Of a DNA stretch of 64,000 bases, positions 33,457 through 44,055 are shown piece by piece. Every line of letters starts with the position of its first letter. Position 1 is the first letter of the stretch. The position numbers and the translations under genes were made by a program. Under the pieces are notes generated by a model that had not been told where the DNA came from, did not search any database, and was given only the letters and a program-made list of their open reading frames with translations. Source of the DNA: CALDSL01 sp039810245 (lineage in GTDB: Bacteria; Chloroflexota; Anaerolineae; Anaerolineales; Anaerolineaceae); contig JBDHWQ010000003.1 in the NCBI GenBank assembly GCA_039810245.1, positions 124,001 to 188,000 on the forward strand, given 5' to 3'.

Positions 33457-34373
33457 GCACCGAAACTATCCCTGGCCGCGTCATTCGTTCGCAGTCCGGT
33501 TTCCTGTGGGTGGAAACGGAGCAGGGTATGCTCATCAGCCGGCTGCGCGGGCGTCTGAAGCATGGCCATAAGGATGCCGACGTGGTGGCGGTGGGCGACC
33601 GCGTGCTGGTGAGCCCGCAGAGCGACGGCACTGGTGCTATTGAGCATGTGGAGCCGCGCGCACAGTCGCTGGTGCGCATGGCGCCCACCGCGCGCGGCCT
33701 GTACCAGCAGGTGATCCTGGCTAATCTCGACCAGCTTGTGCTGGTATTCGCGTGCGCCAACCCCGCGCCGCACCTGCGGATGCTCGACCGTTTTCTGGTC
33801 ATCGCCGAGCACCAGCACATCCCCGCGCTGGTTGTGGCCAACAAGGTGGACCTTGTCGGCATCGACACGGCGCGCGAGATGTTCGATATCTACCCGCCGC
33901 TGGGCTACCCGGTGGTGTACACCTCGGCTCGCAGTGGCGAGGGCGTTGGCGAGCTGCGCGACCACCTGGCAGGCAAACTTTCCGGGCTGGCCGGGCCGTC
34001 TGGGGTAGGCAAGAGCAGCCTGCTCAACGGCGTGCAACCGGAGCTGGGGCTGGCGGTGAGCGAGGTCAGCCAGTCCACCGAGAAGGGCCGTCACACCACT
34101 ATCGTGCGTCAGCTTTATGCGCTGGATGGCGGCGGCTACGTGGCCGACCTGCCCGGACTGCGCACCCTGGCGCTATGGGATGTGGAGCCGGAAGAGCTGG
34201 ATGGCTACTTCCGCGAGATCGCCCCCCTGGTGGCCGAGTGCCAGTTCAACGACTGCACCCACCAGGACGAGCCCGGCTGCGCCGTGGTCGCCGCTGTCGA
34301 GGAAGGCCGCATCCGGCCGGAACGCTACGAAAGTTACCTCAAGCTGCGCTATGGAGAAGACGAAAGGGCGTAG
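33453..34373 (+). CDS. rsgA: Ribosome small subunit-dependent GTPase A
   Basis: RsgA helps late 30S ribosome maturation. It is a circularly permuted GTPase: an OB-fold N-terminus (ETIPGRVIRSQSGFLWVE), then G4 (VVANKVD), G5 (TSARSGEG), G1 (GPSGVGKSSLLN), the switch region STEKGRHTT and G3 (DLPG). The order G4-G5-G1-G3 is the hallmark of the family. A C-terminal zinc site follows (ECQFNDCTHQDEPGC, with Cys, Cys, His and Cys). The length of 306 residues is normal. The ATG overlaps the penicillin-binding protein stop by 4 bases. Confidence 0.97.
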   Translation: MSTETIPGRVIRSQSGFLWVETEQGMLISRLRGRLKHGHKDADVVAVGDRVLVSPQSDGTGAIEHVEPRAQSLVRMAPTARGLYQQVILANLDQLVLVFACANPAPHLRMLDRFLVIAEHQHIPALVVANKVDLVGIDTAREMFDIYPPLGYPVVYTSARSGEGVGELRDHLAGKLSGLAGPSGVGKSSLLNGVQPELGLAVSEVSQSTEKGRHTTIVRQLYALDGGGYVADLPGLRTLALWDVEPEELDGYFREIAPLVAECQFNDCTHQDEPGCAVVAAVEEGRIRPERYESYLKLRYGEDERA

Positions 34374-34515
34374 TTGCAAAACGCTGGAGAAGTTCTCAAA
34401 AATCTCGAAATTCGAGGAAAATCTTCTAAAAACTTGTGTCATCCGCTACCTTTGTGCGTTCAGGTCCCCGGCATGATTGCGGGGATTCATGATTCAGCCG
34501 TTCCCCGGAGATCCC

Positions 34516-35535
34516 ATGCCCAATTTCACCGTTCAAAAACTGGTCCTGGAAATGCGCAATCCGTTCCGCCTCTCTTATGGCGTGAGCGACACGCGCGATG
34601 CCTACATTCTGCGCCTGGCGGATGACGCCGGGCTGGGTGAGGGCAGCATCCCGCCGTATTACCGCGTGGACGACAGCGCCATGCGCGGAACATGGGAGCG
34701 GCTTGCCGCGCAGGATCGCCCGCTGCCGGACGCCATCGAAGATATTCCCGCCTGGGTGGGGGCTGACGGCCCGGCCGTTGCGCGCTGTGCTGTCGACCTG
34801 GCGCTGCATGACCGCATTGGCAGGCAGCGCGGGCTGCCGCTCTATCGCTTGCTGGGCCTGCCGCAGCCGCCCGAAATGCATACCTCATTCACCGTCAGCG
34901 GCGACCCGGTCACCGCGGCGCGCGAGGCGGCCGAGGCCGCGCATTTCGCCATTATCAAAATCAAGCTGGGCAGCGGTGAGGATGAAGGCATCGTGGCCGC
35001 GGTGCGCGCCGCGCGCCCGGATGCGCGCCTGTTCATCGATGCGAATGCCGGGTGGACCCAGGAGCAGGCTCTGGCGCTGCTGCCCGCGCTTGAGCGGCTG
35101 GGCGTTGAACTGGTGGAGCAGCCGCTGGCGAAAGATGATATCGCCGGGATGGGCCGCGTGCAGTCTGCCACGCGCCTGCCGGTGGTGGCGGATGAAGCCC
35201 TGCAGAGCGCCGCCAATCTCGAACAGCTTGCCGCGGCCGGCGTGCGTGGGGTCAACCTCAAATTAATGAAGCTGGGTGGGCTGGCGCCGGCGCTGCGCAT
35301 TGCGCGGCGCGCCAAAGAACTTGGGCTGGGCATCATGCTGGGCAGCATGATCGAAACCTCGGTCGGCGTGACGGCCATGGCGCACCTGGCCGGCCTGGCC
35401 GACTGGCTGGACCTGGACTCCCCCCTGCTGATTGCCAACGACCCATTCGAGGGTATTGCGTATAGTCTGGAAGGCCGCATCCGCGTCCCTGACTTGCCGG
35501 GCATTGGCGCGGTCGAGCGCGGAAAAGCGCAATAA
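34516..35535 (+). CDS. Enolase-superfamily enzyme, probable dipeptide epimerase
   Basis: The 339-residue protein has the muconate lactonising/mandelate racemase fold. Catalytic Lys residues lie in IIKIKLG, metal ligands in LFIDANAGW (Asp), ELVEQPL (Glu) and PVVADEAL (Asp), and the second Lys in NLKLMKLGG. This set matches L-Ala-D/L-Glu epimerases and relatives, which rework murein dipeptides; other dipeptide or cycloisomerase activities are possible. The ATG at 34516 has GGAG 6 nt upstream and beats two earlier ATGs. The next gene is an NlpC/P60 peptidase and a peptide transporter follows, the same company as the B. subtilis ykf-dpp locus, which strengthens the call. Confidence 0.85.
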   Translation: MPNFTVQKLVLEMRNPFRLSYGVSDTRDAYILRLADDAGLGEGSIPPYYRVDDSAMRGTWERLAAQDRPLPDAIEDIPAWVGADGPAVARCAVDLALHDRIGRQRGLPLYRLLGLPQPPEMHTSFTVSGDPVTAAREAAEAAHFAIIKIKLGSGEDEGIVAAVRAARPDARLFIDANAGWTQEQALALLPALERLGVELVEQPLAKDDIAGMGRVQSATRLPVVADEALQSAANLEQLAAAGVRGVNLKLMKLGGLAPALRIARRAKELGLGIMLGSMIETSVGVTAMAHLAGLADWLDLDSPLLIANDPFEGIAYSLEGRIRVPDLPGIGAVERGKAQ

Positions 35536-35682
35536 CACCCGTAGGTCCGAGGCGGGAAAACCACGCCGGCCATAACAAACCCGGAAGCCTCGCTCCGGCG
35601 CAATACATCTCCCCGGACGTTCTTCCAGCCCTGTTTATTCTTGTGTATCATAACCGATGATCCCGAACCCAAGGACTCCCCC

Positions 35683-36702
35683 ATGACCTCTGACCACAAC
35701 CAGACCCTTCAAACCCTTGCCGGGCAGTACGCCGACCCGCGCTTCAACATTTTCGACGTGCAGGCCGAGGAAAGTGCCGGCGGGCTAACTCTGCGCGGGC
35801 GCGTGCTGGAAGAGAGCCAGCGCGCCGCCCTGCGCGAGGCCTTTCCCGGCCGCCCGGTAGATATCAGCGCGGTGCGCGTGCTGCGCCGCGGGGCGCGCCG
35901 CGTGGCCGTGGCCGCCAACCTGACCCACCTGCAGGCGCAGCCCACCTGGCTGAGCGAGGTATGGAGCCAGCTCCTGGCCGGGCAGATGCTCGAGGTATTG
36001 GAAGAGCACGGCCGCTGGGCGCTGGTGCGCCAGGATGATGGCTACCTGGGGTATGCCTATCTGCCCTATCTGACCGCCGCCGCGCCACTGCCGGCCACCC
36101 ACATCGTCACCGCGCCGCACGCGCTGCTGCGCGCCGCCCCCGGCGGGCGGCTGCTGGGGCGCATTTTTGGCGGCACGTGCGTAACGCTGCTGGCATCCGA
36201 AGGTGAGTACGCCCGGGTGAGCGTTTTCGCGCCGGAAGGCGAGCCGCAGCCTGCGCAGGCCCCTGCCGGCTGGCTGCCGCTCGACGGGCTGCGCTCGCTT
36301 GGCATGCTGCCCAATACGCCCTCCGCGCGCCGCGCGCAGATCATGCTAGACGCGCCCGCGCTGATTGGTGTGCCCTATCTATGGGGTGGGGTGAGCGCCA
36401 ACGGCATCGACTGCTCCGGCTTTGCCCAACTGCTGCACCGCTGGGTGGGCATCAGTCTGCCCCGTGACGCCGACCTGCAGTACGAGGCCGGCCAGCCGGT
36501 GGAGCCGCCCTACCAGCCCGGAGACCTGTTATTCTTCAGCGAGAGCGGCGACGCGCGCCGCATCACCCACGTAGCGGTCAGTACCGGCGGGTGGAGCATC
36601 ATCCACTCCTCGCGGCGCATTAACGGCGTATATTTCGACGACGTGCAGGCCGTCCCGCTGCTGCGCGACAGTTTTGTGGGCGGCAGGACGTTCGTAGAAT
36701 AA
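35683..36702 (+). CDS. SH3-domain NlpC/P60 cysteine peptidase
   Basis: The last 130 residues form an NlpC/P60 domain: PYLWGGVSANGIDCSGF with the catalytic Cys, ITHVAV with the His, and IIHSS with the third polar residue; DLLFF is the usual strand. Before it are two bacterial SH3-like regions (about residues 85-205). There is no signal peptide, so the enzyme should be cytosolic. That is the pattern of YkfC-type gamma-D-Glu-L-diamino acid endopeptidases, which free the D-Glu bond of imported murein peptides. The start at 35683 has AAGGA 7 nt upstream. It follows the epimerase gene by 147 bases and precedes a convergent beta-lactamase-like gene. Confidence 0.92.
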   Translation: MTSDHNQTLQTLAGQYADPRFNIFDVQAEESAGGLTLRGRVLEESQRAALREAFPGRPVDISAVRVLRRGARRVAVAANLTHLQAQPTWLSEVWSQLLAGQMLEVLEEHGRWALVRQDDGYLGYAYLPYLTAAAPLPATHIVTAPHALLRAAPGGRLLGRIFGGTCVTLLASEGEYARVSVFAPEGEPQPAQAPAGWLPLDGLRSLGMLPNTPSARRAQIMLDAPALIGVPYLWGGVSANGIDCSGFAQLLHRWVGISLPRDADLQYEAGQPVEPPYQPGDLLFFSESGDARRITHVAVSTGGWSIIHSSRRINGVYFDDVQAVPLLRDSFVGGRTFVE

Positions 36703-36708
36703 AACGAT

Positions 36709-37455
36709 CTACATCAGCAGCGCTTTTCCCACCAGCCCAAAAACGCGGTTGGCCGCGTCTTCATCTTCCACGCCGCCGGTCAGCAGGAACAGCTCGCGAT
36801 CGGCGCTGTAGCCCCAATCGTGCAGCACGCCGGGCAGCGATCCGGTTTTGTGAAAGAACTCCAGCGTGTCGCGCGGCACATCGCGCAGCAGCAGCGAGGT
36901 ATCCTGGTTAGCCAGCAGCGCCGGCTCCAGCCAGGCGCGCGCATCCGCGTCCAACGCGCGCACCAGATCGAACAGCCGCACTGCATCATCCACGCCGATC
37001 CAGTTTTCGCGCCCCGCGGCGCGCGCCTCAAGGTCCATCATCTTGCGCTGCAGCACCGTCTCGCGCAGGCCCAGCATGTCATGGAAAATGGCGTTCAGGC
37101 GCTGCATGCCGATTTTTTGGATGATGGCGTTGGTGCACAGGTTATCCGACAGGCTGAGCATCAGCAGCAGCACGTCCTGGTAGGGCAGGCGCGGCTGGCG
37201 CAGCAGCCACGAAAAGCCCGCGCCCTGCACCGGTGGCTCGGCCGCCAGGTCGCACAGCGCAGCGCGGTCCAGTTCCCCGGCGGCTTCCAGCCGCGCCCAC
37301 GCCAGGGCGATGGGGATCTTAATCAACGAAGCGGATGGAAAACGCCCGCCGCTGGCGCGCAGCTCGGCTGCTTCGCCGGTTTCGCGTGCGCGAAAATAAC
37401 AGGCATATTGGCCCGTCAGGCTGTCCAGAGCCTCAGTGACCACGCATGGAAGCAT
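36709..37455 (-). CDS. Class A beta-lactamase-like serine hydrolase (cytosolic)
   Basis: The three active-site elements are present: S43-x-x-K46 in SASLIK, S103-D104-N105 in LSLSDNLCTN and K203-T204-G205 in FHKTGSLPGVLHDWG. The omega-loop region reads QRKMMDLEARAAGREN, like a clade of uncharacterised serine hydrolases and unlike classical penicillinases. At 248 residues it lacks a signal peptide, so it is unlikely to act as a secreted beta-lactamase. With murein-peptide genes on both sides, a cytosolic peptidase or amidase role is a reasonable inference. It is divergent from the peptide transporter operon, with 170 bases between. Confidence 0.82.
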   Translation of the reverse strand: MLPCVVTEALDSLTGQYACYFRARETGEAAELRASGGRFPSASLIKIPIALAWARLEAAGELDRAALCDLAAEPPVQGAGFSWLLRQPRLPYQDVLLLMLSLSDNLCTNAIIQKIGMQRLNAIFHDMLGLRETVLQRKMMDLEARAAGRENWIGVDDAVRLFDLVRALDADARAWLEPALLANQDTSLLLRDVPRDTLEFFHKTGSLPGVLHDWGYSADRELFLLTGGVEDEDAANRVFGLVGKALLM

Positions 37456-37522
37456 AAATTTTCTCCGGCGAATTCATATGTTTTATCTGATCAGAAGCCG
37501 ATGATTGTCACCGTTGAAATGT

Positions 37523-37551
37523 TTGACAACCACAATTGCATATTGTATACT
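37523..37551 (+). promoter_or_regulatory. Consensus sigma-70 promoter of the first peptide transporter operon
   Basis: TTGACA (37523-37528) and TATACT (37546-37551) are separated by exactly 17 bases, ahead of a leader of about 67 nt to the ATG at 37626. This is the best housekeeping promoter in the window and suggests strong expression of the transporter genes. Confidence 0.85.
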
Positions 37552-37625
37552 CACCAGTGGTTAATGTTAATTAGCAGCAAACCACCTGCTTTCCATCCAC
37601 ACTCGCATTACAAAGGAAATAGTGC

Positions 37626-38611
37626 ATGGCCGATATTCTTAAGGTTGAAGGCCTGGAGACACAATTCCGCACCCGTGAAGGCGTTGTCCACGCAGTAAAC
37701 GGCGTTTCCTTTCACTTAAAAGAAGGTGAAACGCTGGGCGTGGTCGGCGAGAGCGGCTGCGGGAAAAGCGTCACCATGATGTCGATGCTGCGGCTCATCC
37801 CTTCTCCACCCGGTGAGGTCGTGGCTGGCAAAGCGCTGTATCAGGGCAAAGATCTGCTGAAAATGTCGGATGAAGAAATCCGCCACATTCGTGGATCGCA
37901 GATCTCGGTGGTGTTCCAGGACCCGATGACGTCCTTCAACCCGGTGCTCACCATCGGCCGCCAGGTGGCCGAGCCGTTGGAAACCCACATGGGCATGAAC
38001 CGCGCGCAGGCAAACGAGCGCGTGGTAGACCTGATGAACATGGTGGGTATCCCCAACCCCAAAGACCGCCTCAACGATTACCCCCACCAGTATTCAGGTG
38101 GCATGCGCCAGCGCATGATGATTGCCATGGCGCTGACCTGCTCGCCGCAAATCCTGATTGCCGATGAGCCCACCACTGCGCTGGATGTCACCATCCAGGC
38201 GCAGATTGTCGAGCTGGTCAAGCGCCTGCGTGACGAGCTGGGCATGGCCATCATCTGGATTACGCACGACCTGGGCATCATTGCCGGCCTGGCCGACCGC
38301 GTGGCGGTGATGTACGGCGGCCTGATCATCGAGGAAGCGCCGGTCAAAGAGCTGTACACGAACCCCGAGCATCCCTATACCATCGGCCTGCTGGGCAGCC
38401 TGCCGCGCCTGGATGCCAACCAGCGCCAGCGGCTGACGTCCATCGAGGGCCTGCCGCCGGTGCTGTTTGAAAAGCCTACATCCTGCCCCTTCGCCCCACG
38501 CTGCAAGTACCGCGTCGAAAAATCGCTGTGCGAGAACCCGCCGCTGATGCAGGTTGGCCCCGAACATCGCGTGGCCTGTTGGGTGGATACCAAAACCGGG
38601 AGATTGCGCTC

Positions 38612-38615
<4 letters not shown>
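37626..38615 (+). CDS. Peptide ABC transporter ATPase, DppD/OppD type
   Basis: One of the two ATPases that power a peptide importer on the inner face of the membrane. Walker A reads GESGCGKS (about residues 40-47), the Q-loop [11 protein letters not shown], the signature YSGGMRQR, Walker B LIADEPT and the switch His in ITHDLG. The C-terminal oligopeptide-type extension contains four spaced Cys ([17 protein letters not shown] ... VACW); similar Cys sets bind an iron-sulfur cluster in some mycobacterial Dpp ATPases. The length of 329 is normal. It heads the operon and its stop overlaps the next ATPase gene by 4 bases. Spacing and order (D, F, binding protein, B, C) differ from the second transporter. 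Confidence 0.95.
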
Positions 38616-39595
<980 letters not shown>

Positions 39596-39668
39596 GCTGC
39601 CATTGCCGGTCATGGCACGCCTGCGTGCGTGCCGTCGATTCATCTATTCTCTAGAGGAGGAGAAACAA

Positions 39669-41717
39669 ATGCGTTCCAAATGGTACCTGTTGTTTGCGGC
39701 GTTGGTGATGGCCAGCATGGTGCTCGCTGCCTGCCAGCCCACGACAACCGTCCAGACTGTGGTGGTGACGGAAATCGTCGCCGGCACACCCGTCGAACGT
39801 GTTGTCACTGCCACGCCCGCGCCTGCCACCGAAGTACCCGCAGCCCCCGAGGTCAAGTCGAAAGACCCGACCAACTGGGTGCAGGCTACCTTCGGCGAGC
39901 CGGAAACGCTGGATCCCGCGCTGGATTACGAATCCGCCGGCGGCGAAATTCTGACCTATGTGTATGACACCCTGATCTTCTACAAGAAGGACAGCCCGGT
40001 CGAATTTGTTCCCAGCCTGGCGACGGAAGTCCCGACCCTGGAGAACGGCGGTATCTCCCAGGACGGCCTGACCTACGTGTTCAAGATCCGCGATGGCGTC
40101 AAGTTCCATGACGGCAGCGATATGACCGTGGAAGACGTGGCCTTTACCTTCCAGCGCGGCGTTCTGCAGGGCGGTCTCTCGTCCCCGCAGTGGCTGTTCA
40201 CCGAAGCGCTGTTCGGCTCGGGCATCGACGACGTGACCCTGCTGGTCGCGGATGATGGCTCGCTCTACGACGATCCCGAGGCGCTGGGTGCTGCGGATCC
40301 CGAAAAGCTGGTCGCCGCCTGCGAAGCCGTCAAGGCTGCCATCGTCCCCGATGAAGCCGCCGGCACCGTCACCTTCAACCTCAAGAACCCGTGGGGTCCA
40401 TTCCTGGCTGCCTTCCCCGGCTCGTGGGGCTCGGTGATGAGCCAGAAGTGGGTTGCCGCGAATGGTGGCTGGGATGGCGACTGCGCCACCTGGCAGAATT
40501 TCTACGGCATCACCTCGGAAACCTCGGTTAGCACCCCGATCGGCTCCAAGCCGATGGGCACCGGCATGTACGTCTTCGATCACTGGACCCCCGGTGAGGA
40601 GATCGTCCTGAAGGCTAACGAAAACTACTGGCGCACCGAACCCATGTGGGAAGGTGGACCATCGGGCGTTCCGACCAGCAAGACCTGGACTCAGAAGAAT
40701 GTTGATGAGTTCTCGACCCGCCTCTCGATGCTCCAGGCTGGCGACGCGGATTACATTGACATCAATGCCGACCAGTGGCCGATCGCCGATGAGCTGGTGG
40801 GCGAGATCTGCGACTACCAGACCGGCGCGTGCGAGCCTTCCGCCGATCCTTCGCAGCCGCTGCGCTTGTATCGCAACTTCACCACCGGTAACCGCACCGA
40901 CCTGTTCTTCAACTTCAAAATCAATGCCGAAGGCAACAACTACATCGGCAGCGGCAAGCTGGATGGAAACGGTATCCCGCCGACCTTCTTCAGCGATATC
41001 CACATCCGCCGCGCCTTCGCCTACTGCTTCGACTACGAAACCTACCTGAACGACGCTCTGCAGGGCGAAGCCGTGCGCTCCAAGACCCTCATGCTGCCCG
41101 GTATGATCGGCTACGACGACAACCAGGAAGTCTTCACCTATGATCCTGACAAGTGCGCCGCCGAATTCCAGGCTGCTGAGGTAAAGAGCGAAGATGGCAA
41201 GAGCCTGTGGGACACCGGCTTCCGCGTGACCATGGCCTACAACACGGGCAACACCGTGCGCCAGACCATCGCCCAGATCCTGCAGCAGAATGTGGCCGCC
41301 GTGAACCCCAAGTTCGTGGTGGAAGTCACCGGTCTGCCGTGGGCGGCCTTCCTGCAGGCGCAGCGCGCTAAGCAGCTCCCGCTGTTCACCGTCGGCTGGA
41401 TCATGGACCTGTACGACACCCACAACTGGGTTGTCCCTTACACCACCGGTACCTATGGCAACCGCCAGAACCTGCCGGCTGAACTGCAGGCACAGTTCCG
41501 CGAGATCTACGGCCGCGCTGTGACCGAAGTAGACCCCGCCAAACGCGCAGAGATCTACAAGGAATTCAACAAGCTGTACTTCGACGAGGTACCCGGCATT
41601 ATCCTGTACCAGACCAACGGCCGCCGCTACCTGCCGAAGTACGTCAAAGGCTTCTACTACAACCCGATCCTCTCGGGTATGGTAGACAACTTCGTGTACG
41701 CGATCACCGAAGAGTAA
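39669..41717 (+). CDS. Peptide-binding lipoprotein (SBP family 5)
   Basis: This extracytoplasmic lipoprotein captures peptides for the DppBCDF-like importer. The signal ends in SMVLAAC, with the lipid-modified Cys near residue 20. A Thr/Val-rich linker characteristic of Anaerolineae binding proteins follows. The mature domain has SBP_bac_5 landmarks: ATFGEPETLDPALD, YVFKIRDGVKFHDG, the VAFTFQRG segment and RRAFAYCFDYE. The 682 residues are at the long end of the family. AGGAGG lies 9 nt before the ATG. A 15-bp hairpin after its stop, before the permease genes, probably raises its level above the permeases. Confidence 0.93.
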   Translation: MRSKWYLLFAALVMASMVLAACQPTTTVQTVVVTEIVAGTPVERVVTATPAPATEVPAAPEVKSKDPTNWVQATFGEPETLDPALDYESAGGEILTYVYDTLIFYKKDSPVEFVPSLATEVPTLENGGISQDGLTYVFKIRDGVKFHDGSDMTVEDVAFTFQRGVLQGGLSSPQWLFTEALFGSGIDDVTLLVADDGSLYDDPEALGAADPEKLVAACEAVKAAIVPDEAAGTVTFNLKNPWGPFLAAFPGSWGSVMSQKWVAANGGWDGDCATWQNFYGITSETSVSTPIGSKPMGTGMYVFDHWTPGEEIVLKANENYWRTEPMWEGGPSGVPTSKTWTQKNVDEFSTRLSMLQAGDADYIDINADQWPIADELVGEICDYQTGACEPSADPSQPLRLYRNFTTGNRTDLFFNFKINAEGNNYIGSGKLDGNGIPPTFFSDIHIRRAFAYCFDYETYLNDALQGEAVRSKTLMLPGMIGYDDNQEVFTYDPDKCAAEFQAAEVKSEDGKSLWDTGFRVTMAYNTGNTVRQTIAQILQQNVAAVNPKFVVEVTGLPWAAFLQAQRAKQLPLFTVGWIMDLYDTHNWVVPYTTGTYGNRQNLPAELQAQFREIYGRAVTEVDPAKRAEIYKEFNKLYFDEVPGIILYQTNGRRYLPKYVKGFYYNPILSGMVDNFVYAITEE

Positions 41718-41745
41718 ACCTCTGAAGCGTTAGCGTTCACCATCC

Positions 41746-41785
41746 TGGCTGGAGAAGCACGGCCATGGCTGTGCTTCTCCAGCCA
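41746..41785 (+). terminator. Intercistronic hairpin after the binding-protein gene
   Basis: A 15-bp perfect stem (41746-41760 with 41771-41785, 10-nt loop) lies 29 bases after the stop and 40 before the permease start. No T-tract follows, so partial termination or mRNA 3'-end protection is more likely than full stop. Confidence 0.65.
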
Positions 41786-41825
41786 ACCCATCCCCTGGGA
41801 TGGACCCGCGTTTTGGAGCAACTGC

Positions 41826-42890
41826 ATGATCGAATATATCATCCGGCGCCTGCTGCTGTTACCCGTCATTCTGTTCGGCGTTACGATCCTGATCTTTGGA
41901 ATGATTTCCTTCCTCAGCCCGGCGCAGCGCGCCGCCCTGTATGTGCGCGACATCCCCAAGAACGACGCCGCGATGGATGGCATCATCAAACGCTATGGCC
42001 TAGACCAGCCGATCTACGTGCAATACTGGAATTGGCTGGTGGGGCGTGAGGACCCGGTGACCGGTAAAACCACCGGTGGTATTTTGCGCGGTGAGTTTGG
42101 CTATTCGCGCACCGGCGCTGAGCCGGTAGGAAATATGATCCGCCGCCGTTTCCCGGCGACGATCGAGCTGGCGTTGTTCGCGTTCTTCCCGATCATTGGT
42201 ATCGGCACCTATCTGGGTGTCATTGCGGCCATCAACCATAATAAGCCCATCGACCAGTTTGGTCGCATCTTTAGCATTGTTGGGTACTCGTTTCCATCCT
42301 TCGTTTTTGGCCTGCTGGTGCTGATGCTCTTCTACGCCAAGTTGCAGTGGTTCCCACCTGGGCGCGTCTCGGATTGGGCTAATGCGGTCTTGCTCAGCCC
42401 CAGTTGGAACTCCTATACCTCGCTGATAACGATTGACTCGCTGCTCAACGGGCGTTTCGACATTTTTCTCGATGCCCTGCGGCATATGGTGCTGCCAATC
42501 TTAACCCTCTCTTATATTAACTGGGCGCTGTTCTTGCGCGTGGCGCGCTCTTCGATGCTCGAAACTCTGCGCCAGGAATACGTGACCACCGCGCGCGCCA
42601 AGGGTTTGAAGGAATCGGCGGTAATTAACCGCCATGCCCTGCGCAATGCGCTCATTCCAGTCACCACGATGGCTGGCCTCACCGTAGCCAACCTGCTGGG
42701 CGGGGTGGTGATTACCGAAACCATCTTCAATTACCCCGGCATTGGTTCGGCGGCTGCTGAAGCTGCCGCCCAGGTGGATATCATCACCGTGCTGGCCTTC
42801 ACCCTGCTGACCGGTTTCATCCTCATCGTCGCTAACCTGCTGGTAGACCTGGTGTACGCTTTTCTAGACCCGCGCGTGCGCCTGGCGTAA
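41826..42890 (+). CDS. Peptide ABC transporter permease, DppB type
   Basis: The 354-residue permease starts with the DppB signature MIEYIIRRLLLLPVILFGV, has six membrane helices and contains the EAA loop that contacts the ATPases: EYVTTARAKGLKESAVINRHALRNAL (the core ARAKG.....RHALRNALIP). The segment after helix 1 is long, as usual for this type. It pairs with the downstream DppC-type protein to form the channel. GGAG lies 9-10 nt before the ATG. It is separated from the binding-protein gene by a hairpin and from the next permease by 15 bases. Confidence 0.95.
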   Translation: MIEYIIRRLLLLPVILFGVTILIFGMISFLSPAQRAALYVRDIPKNDAAMDGIIKRYGLDQPIYVQYWNWLVGREDPVTGKTTGGILRGEFGYSRTGAEPVGNMIRRRFPATIELALFAFFPIIGIGTYLGVIAAINHNKPIDQFGRIFSIVGYSFPSFVFGLLVLMLFYAKLQWFPPGRVSDWANAVLLSPSWNSYTSLITIDSLLNGRFDIFLDALRHMVLPILTLSYINWALFLRVARSSMLETLRQEYVTTARAKGLKESAVINRHALRNALIPVTTMAGLTVANLLGGVVITETIFNYPGIGSAAAEAAAQVDIITVLAFTLLTGFILIVANLLVDLVYAFLDPRVRLA

Positions 42891-42905
42891 GAAAGAGACT
42901 CACCC

Positions 42906-43982
42906 ATGACCTCACCCGCTACTGTGGAAACCCCTGAAACCGTGCCGGGCGCAGCTCCGGCCCCGGTCGGCTTGTATGACCTGCCACAGCGCAAGGTTGG
43001 CAGGCTGGAAGAACGCCTGGGCCCGGAAACCTACCGCATTATTCGTGGTATTTTGCGGAACCCGCTTTCCGTCATCGGCGTCATCCTGATCACGATCTTT
43101 GTGCTGGTGGCGTTGCTGGCTCCGGTGATTGCTCCGCCCAAGAGCGTCACCAACCCGTACATGATCCCGCGCGATGGCTTCAGCCCCACGCCCAAAGAAC
43201 CGGGCACGGTCTGGCGCACGAACCCCCCGCCGCTGCCCTTTTACTGGACTGCGCTGACTGGCAAGGACAAGTGGACGCACCTGTTTGGCACCGCATCCGG
43301 CCAGTATGACATCTTCTATGGTGTGGTATGGGGCACGCGCACGGCGCTCAGGGTGGGCATCATCATCGAGTTCTTCTGCCTGATGCTGGGCATCTTCATC
43401 GGCTCGATTTCTGCCTACTACGGGGGCAAGTTGGACATGCTGCTGATGCGCATAACCGAGATCTTCCAGGCCTTTCCATATTTCCTGGCGGCCATGACCC
43501 TCTCGGCCATCCTCATCCCGATTGTGGGTAAGAGTCTGACCCCGGCTATCATCGCGCTTGTGGCCTTTGGCTGGATGGGCTACGCGCGCCTGATTCGTGG
43601 CGATATCCTCTCGGTGCGCGAGCGTGAGTACGTGATGGCCGCGCGCGTGGTAGGCGTGCGCGACAATCGCATCCTCATCAAGCACATTATTCCCAACGCG
43701 ATCTTCCCTACCCTGGTGGTGGCCTCGCTGGATATTGGCACCATCGTGGTCAGCTTCGCCGTACTCAGCTTCCTGGGCATTGGCACCGAAGTAGGGTACG
43801 CCGACTGGGGCCAGATCATCAGCTTCGCGCGCAACTGGATCCCTCAGCTTGCCAAGTACTGGTACATTGTCGTCTTCCCCGGTGTGGCGCTGATCCTGTT
43901 CGTGCTGGGCTGGAACCTGGTGGGCGACGCCATGCGCGACATCATGGACCCGCGCATGCGCGGCTCCGGTCAGGGCGAGTAA
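42906..43982 (+). CDS. Peptide ABC transporter permease, DppC type
   Basis: This second channel subunit has 358 residues. A cytosolic N-terminus of about 50 residues precedes the first helix (PLSVIGVILITIFVLVALLAPVIAP), and six helices are predicted. The periplasmic-side insert with FGTASGQYDIFYGVVWGTR holds the family's G(T)D..G.D..S.-like turn. The EAA loop reads EYVMAARVVGVRDNRILIKHIIPN, and the end is GDAMRDIMDPRMR. It is the last transporter gene of the first operon, followed 20 bases later by a terminator. Confidence 0.95.
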   Translation: MTSPATVETPETVPGAAPAPVGLYDLPQRKVGRLEERLGPETYRIIRGILRNPLSVIGVILITIFVLVALLAPVIAPPKSVTNPYMIPRDGFSPTPKEPGTVWRTNPPPLPFYWTALTGKDKWTHLFGTASGQYDIFYGVVWGTRTALRVGIIIEFFCLMLGIFIGSISAYYGGKLDMLLMRITEIFQAFPYFLAAMTLSAILIPIVGKSLTPAIIALVAFGWMGYARLIRGDILSVREREYVMAARVVGVRDNRILIKHIIPNAIFPTLVVASLDIGTIVVSFAVLSFLGIGTEVGYADWGQIISFARNWIPQLAKYWYIVVFPGVALILFVLGWNLVGDAMRDIMDPRMRGSGQGE

Positions 43983-44001
43983 ACCCGCAGAAACTTTCCT
44001 T

Positions 44002-44040
44002 CCAGGTACGCTCTTCGCCGGAGCGTACCTGGCGTGTTTT
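44002..44040 (+). terminator. Rho-independent terminator of the first transporter operon
   Basis: A 12-bp perfect stem (44002-44013 with 44021-44032) with a 7-nt loop is followed by CGTGTTTT, 19 bases after the permease stop. Confidence 0.8.
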
Positions 44041-44055
44041 CTGGTAGCGTGACCC

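Noticed and set aside
39651..41423. 590-codon frame on the minus strand opposite the first binding protein
   Set aside because: Low-complexity, His/Gly/Val-rich translation with no motif, fully inside an obvious lipoprotein gene.
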